In this document: positions 59,836 through 64,000 of the stretch, piece by piece
Layout: each line of letters starts with the position of its first letter
Numbering within the stretch: the stretch's first letter is position 1
NCBI GenBank assembly: GCA_038030265.1
Contig: CM075943.1
Coordinates: 46,500,001-46,564,000 of the forward strand
Reading direction: 5' to 3'
DNA length: 64,000 nucleotides
DNA from: Corythucha ciliata
Lineage: Eukaryota; Arthropoda; Insecta; Hemiptera; Tingidae
Position numbers and translations under genes: made by a program
The notes under the pieces: generated by a model
What the model was told of the DNA's origin: nothing
Databases searched by the model: none
The model's input: the letters and a program-made list of their open reading frames with translations, nothing else

Positions 59836-62076
59836 TTAATCGATGAATTTCGATTCACTCGACGAAAATTTATTGATGTCATTTCGAGTAACCTTATCTT
59901 TATGGCGACGCATATTACTCCATAATCGAAGCGTGAAGTAGTATAATATTTCCACAAGACTCAAAAGGCTCACTCCGCAAAATAGTCCCAATAAGCCCCC
60001 GCAGTTAGCTGCAAATATTTTCATTGTAAAGTTTGCCTGTAAAATATAGTAGGAAGGTAAGTTGGAAGCTTGCCGAGAAAATCTACTGTCCCAAATAGCT
60101 CGCTTCGCCTGCTTGTTGTAAATTGCATGTCTTTGAAAAAGATGGAAAGGCGAGACATGTAGATCCTAAAACAGAGTGTTTTTTGGATTGCATATTGTTA
60201 AAATGAGAAATCCGTCTACTTTTGATATTCGGTCGCGTTGTCAGCATTAGCGGCGATAACTTCTTTATAGTTGAAGTCCGCCTGGGTAGTCTCGGCGTCG
60301 TACTGAATGGACGTGCAAGCTGGGAGACAGTCGCACTTGGACGAGCCCCTCTCGGAGAATGTGGCTTGAATTTCAAGTAGTCTCAAATCCTCTAAAACGA
60401 TCAATTTCCCTTTAACAGAGTGGATGGTTCCGAAACAAATACTCTTTACCGTTGGCTTTGTTCACGCAAGCTTTTTTCCTGGAGCCACAAATCGGCGTTC
60501 CTTCTACTCCTTTTTGGGCAGATCCGTGATTTTTGTTACTTTCCGATGTATTTACCAGTTTTATGTCACAAAAAATATACTTGGCATGTGTAGAGCGACG
60601 CAGCCACACGCTGCCAGAGTATGATTACTTAAACATTCGATTTCACAATTTCTTTGGCTGTACACTTTGAAGTGTCTTAAGTATCGTTCTGAATGGAAGA
60701 AACATTGCCTTCTTTGAGGAGAATATGGCCTCAACCCGTCGCTAGTGGTCATTATGTTTGGCGTTATGGCCATCACAACCTTGTTTTAGTGGTTGGGGGG
60801 GGGGGAGGTTGCAATTGAGTGACTAAAAAATTATGGGTTTTTCAAGAGGGCTTACTTCCTGTTTTGTTGGAACTCTGAAGAAGCGCTCTCCCACAGTTGG
60901 AAACTCGGCTGGATTGTGCAGGAGAACCTGTGGACGTTCGTTGACAACGCATAGTGATTTTCAGTGTTTTCTCTCCCACTTTGAGTCACAGGGACTTACT
61001 TTGAATCCTTGTACAGGGCCCCTACAATAATAATCGGCGTCGTCAATGTTGTATCGTACAACTATGAGAAGGCCAGCCCGAATACCAGCCGCCAATGCTC
61101 TCTGAGGATACGTTTTCAGTTGGATATTCGGTGGATAACCTTCGTCGAGGGACCACCCTTCGGACATTCTGCCGTGGTCGTAAAAGAATGGTACCCTGTC
61201 GATTGGGAAATATGAATGAAAGAGTTTAATGTCACTTTCCTATGACTTTACCCGTTTCCTCTAAATAGTTCTTTGGGCGACAGCATATTGAACGAGTAAC
61301 ACAAGCCCTCTTCTGTGAAAACCGGGTAGAAAATGTCTGTACAGTTTGGAACCAAAACTTCATCGAAGAAGCAGACGACAAAAGTTTCTTCCATGGAAGG
61401 AGCCACCTTCCAAACAATTTCAAATTACAACAATGGTTAAAAAATGTTTTAGGATCGTTACATCAAATAAAAAATCGATGGATGTTTGATTAAGAGTATC
61501 ACTCCCGTTGATTTTAATGTGTCGGTCGCACAGAACTGATACATCCGCAAGTTGCCGACGTCTGCCAACACAATGAAAAGGCCTCATTAATCAGCTTCCG
61601 CCATCTGGAATATTGGCATTTCATTACGTTTCCTCGTCCAGTGTCTCATTTGCCTCTTGTTTCTTTAAAGCATCGAAAAAGCTGAACACTGAGGCCTTTG
61701 ATTTGATCTCTGGACAGATGGTAACCGATGGGAATGGAACCTGCCACACGGGTGTGGTCGTTTCGGCAAACGATACAATTACGGGTGACTGGTTCCACTT
61801 AGACCAAACTTTACTTATGAGGTAGGCGTTACCAATAAAGGACAGAGTGAGAACTATCACCCACCATAGCCTTCACGGGGAGATGGGGAGAAAAAACATT
61901 AATTAATGGTTCGGCCATTGTCGACTATCAAAAATTACCTTTCTCCGAGGGGGCGATTTCTTTCCCCTAAATATTTTATTCCGTGAATTGAAGTACCCGA
62001 ACAATAGTCCCTTAAATGGTGCTCTATGCTGTCTTTAGGAACTAAACTGAGCACACTTTCGTTCTTTCGAAGATGT
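59836..62076 (-). CDS. DEG/ENaC sodium channel, pickpocket family (5' end missing)
   Basis: Amiloride-type cation channel subunit: two membrane helices around a large Cys-rich extracellular loop. Exons (minus): 62076-61939, 61870-61628, 61561-61462, 61406-61252, 61195-61000, 60927-60856, 60779-60581, 60509-60450, 60391-60220, 60165-60074, 60008-59836; in phase, 533 residues plus stop. Visible hallmarks: the N-terminal His-Gly gating motif (SIHGIKYL), helix 1 (WWVIVLTLSF) followed by PFPSVTIC, the TEEGLCYSFN box, KTYPQR, and HMPR. The CDCLPACTSIQY box and NCGGLLGLFCGVSLLSLVE (helix 2 with G-V-S selectivity filter) complete the pattern. The last intron (60073-60009) begins GC, not GT. The first coding exon, which should supply the start Met and phase-2 donor, was not found upstream. 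Likely neuronal or epithelial; exact subtype unknown. Confidence 0.93.
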
Positions 62077-63202
62077 CTGAAATAAAAAAAACTGTAATTT
62101 TTTGTTTCAGGGATTCTCTAAATGCGTAGGTACCGCTTAATATTTCTGTGCCCACCCCCACTAGTCATCTTATTTGATGTTCCACAACCGTCCTCTCGAA
62201 GCTCAATTCTTTGAATGACATTTTACACGTATAGAAACTTGTAGCATGACAACCTGGGCCTTTTTAGGCGTGTTGGTTTGGTCATGGCGAGCAAAAAAGA
62301 TGTAATTAGCGTTGTTTTAGCTTGATTAGTCGTGGGAATACATGAACAAAAGTAGCAAAAGTGAAGGCGGTTGGCGCACGACAAAAGGATATATATTAGT
62401 GTACATTTTAAATTATCAAATTTCTCCGTAAATATTTTACGTTTTAGAGAAAATTACTTGTTTAATACCGACAAAACCGTGTTTTTAAAGGGCATCAGGA
62501 AGATAATTTAATTAAAACAAGTATTAGATGGCAGGGGGGGGGGATGAAATGTGTATATGTATGTAGGTGGCGATTCGGACCTTACAGTGTTACTAGTCGT
62601 GGAGGGGAGAATTCAGCTTATTAGTATCTGGTCGTGTTTTTGAATTGTGTTTTTTTATTCAAATAACTCAATAATTATTCTGTACTCGTAGAATCTCGGG
62701 AGCGTCTTATACTTGCCCAGCTGGCCAAGTGCTTACAACAAATATTTCGAAATAAAGAGGATTTTCGCCTCAGATAACTTCAGAATTCATTTAAGATTTG
62801 TTGGATAAGTGCCACATAATTTATCTGCCTTGTGCATTATTTAAAAAAGAAAAAAGAAATGACTTCCAACTCCCTCCTTCAGCCATCCCCTAATCATTAC
62901 CAATTCCTGTGAGCATTCTCGAAAAAGAGAACGAAATCATTTTGGTTATTATCCTCTTCTCGTCTGGTATAAAGGAAATGACCTGGCTATATAAAAGTAA
63001 GATGTATCTCGTAAGAAGGGCAAGGTCAGACAGGAGAAAGTTTGTATCACGTTACATCACGCAAACATTTTCAAATTACCTAAATGCAAGCTTCTGTATG
63101 GATGCCCAAGGCAATACTTTAGAGTGTTCATTATATTTTGCATTTTTGTTGGGTGGGGGATGAGGTGGAAATGCGTTTAAGCGGGAGTTGTACATGTGTT
63201 TA
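62077..63202. other. 5' flank or first intron of the DEG/ENaC gene
   Basis: The missing first exon should be here or further right. A minus-strand ATG at about 62223 opens a short frame but lacks an in-phase donor. G run at 62535-62543. Nothing else recognised. Confidence 0.4.
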
Positions 63203-63542
63203 CTCGACCCCCTCCAACCACACCTCGCCAACTCTGCATTACGTAAATTATCGCCGTATTTCTGCACCAATCCTGGATTTCAATGTCTCATTGAAATCTT
63301 CAGGAAATTCCGCACAACCGTACGATCTACTTTTTTCATATTTCACCCCTAAAATAACTGTAAAACCCACATAAACTTTTACCTTCTTGTAAATTCACAC
63401 TTATTTAGGAAAGCAAGATCGTACGGTTGTGCGGAATTTCCTGAAGATTTCAATGAGACATTGAAATCCAGGATTGGTGCAGAAATACGGCGATAATTTA
63501 CGTAACGCCGAGTAGGCGAGGTCCGATTCGAGGGGGGTCGAG
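63203..63542. mobile_element. Inverted-repeat element, ~125 bp arms
   Basis: 63203-63330 and 63417-63542 are inverted copies; the inner 90 bp (63240-63330) are almost perfect (TGAAATCTTCAGGAAATTCC and CACAACCGTACGATC shared). The spacer is about 86 bp. Probably a young MITE; no sure target duplication. Confidence 0.68.
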
Positions 63543-63550
63543 GAAACACA

Positions 63551-64000
63551 TTTTATTTATTTATTTATTTTATTTATTTATTTATTTTACAGGATTATTT
63601 ATCATTACATTTTTCACATTACCTTACAATATAATTCTTCTGCCAGCTCCCATTAAGAAACCTTGTGTTGGGAGCTGGAGCTCACATGTACATAACTTCC
63701 CCTTAGCGCTGATTTCCGGACTCCTGCCCTTCGCGAGACGGTTACCGCCACTGCTGAAGGCAGACTAACAGCAAAAATCACCTTTAGCTTAGCCAGGATA
63801 CTGATGTCTTAGCAAAAATCACCGGTTGGTCCCCTGTCGTGACTGCGTCACATTCCAATTGGTGTGTTATTATTATTATTATACTCATTGCCAGGCCGAG
63901 GATCTCGTCTGAACAAACCGTCAGAAGAGGACTGTAATGGTGTAATTGAATAGTCCTCTTTTGCTTAAATATTAGCAGTTTCCCAGACGTTACATTGTTC
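63551..64000. repeat. (TTTA)n tract and adjacent repeat-like sequence to the window end
   Basis: A tetranucleotide tract at 63551-63588 is followed by GC-richer sequence containing a short inverted pair (GCCAGCTCCCA and TGGGAGCTGG near 63640-63678) and a TTA run at 63868-63880. The order suggests the 3' end of a minus-strand non-LTR retroelement with a (TAAA)n tail, but no RT coding is in the window. Confidence 0.35.

Noticed and set aside
62170..62225. Minus-strand ATG as first exon of the DEG/ENaC gene
   Set aside because: The frame it opens has no GT donor in phase 2, which exon 62076-61939 requires.
1..64000. CRISPR arrays, bacterial operons or phage-like modules
   Set aside because: All supported genes have spliceosomal introns and metazoan domains; no regularly spaced short repeats of CRISPR type were seen.

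Overview
This 64 kb window is animal nuclear DNA, almost certainly arthropod. It is intron-rich and AT-leaning, its repeats are decayed, and its genes belong to arthropod-typical families: a gustatory receptor, a pickpocket-type DEG/ENaC channel, the Hippo-pathway FERM protein Expanded, and a secreted peptide precursor with dibasic sites. Small GT-AG introns (55-80 bp) sit beside multi-kb ones. I cannot name the species; intron content argues against a higher fly. Gene models below were built by hand from splice sites and reading-frame continuity, with no transcript evidence.

Layout. 1-5 kb: the last exon of a membrane transporter (SLC15/POT-like, tentative), then a seven-exon gustatory receptor (1453-2884, +) whose frame is broken by one TGA, then a decayed THAP-domain fragment. 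6-8.4 kb: a tRNA-derived SINE-like unit and a 2.0 kb Tc1/mariner-type element with very long inverted repeats and a dead transposase. 8.4-19.2 kb: about 11 kb without a recognisable gene. 19.2-33.4 kb (+): expanded, 13 coding exons and about 1221 residues, with a second foldback transposon in intron 2, a MITE in intron 12 and another MITE in the 3' region. 34-37.4 kb: intergenic with a foldback element and a MITE. 37.4-48.5 kb (+): a TFIIIC subunit (GTF3C2/TFIIIC110-like), 24 coding exons and about 1638 residues, with eleven zinc-finger-like modules before a C-terminal WD40 region. 48.5-54 kb: repeats. 54.0-55.4 kb (-): seven-exon secreted peptide precursor. 56-57.2 kb: degenerate tandem repeats. 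57.9-59.7 kb (-): broken Penelope-like retroelement with a GIY-YIG endonuclease. 59.8-62.1 kb (-): DEG/ENaC channel, complete except for its first coding exon. 63.2 kb to the end: an inverted repeat and a (TTTA)n-linked repeat.

The host genes do not form a pathway. Expanded acts in Hippo growth control, the TFIIIC subunit in RNA polymerase III transcription, and the receptor, channel and peptide precursor in chemosensation, mechano- or chemosensation and peptide signalling. The most noteworthy items are the zinc-finger array on the TFIIIC subunit, the single-stop gustatory receptor, the unassigned peptide precursor, and the set of long-armed transposons with CAGGGTG ends flanked by TA.
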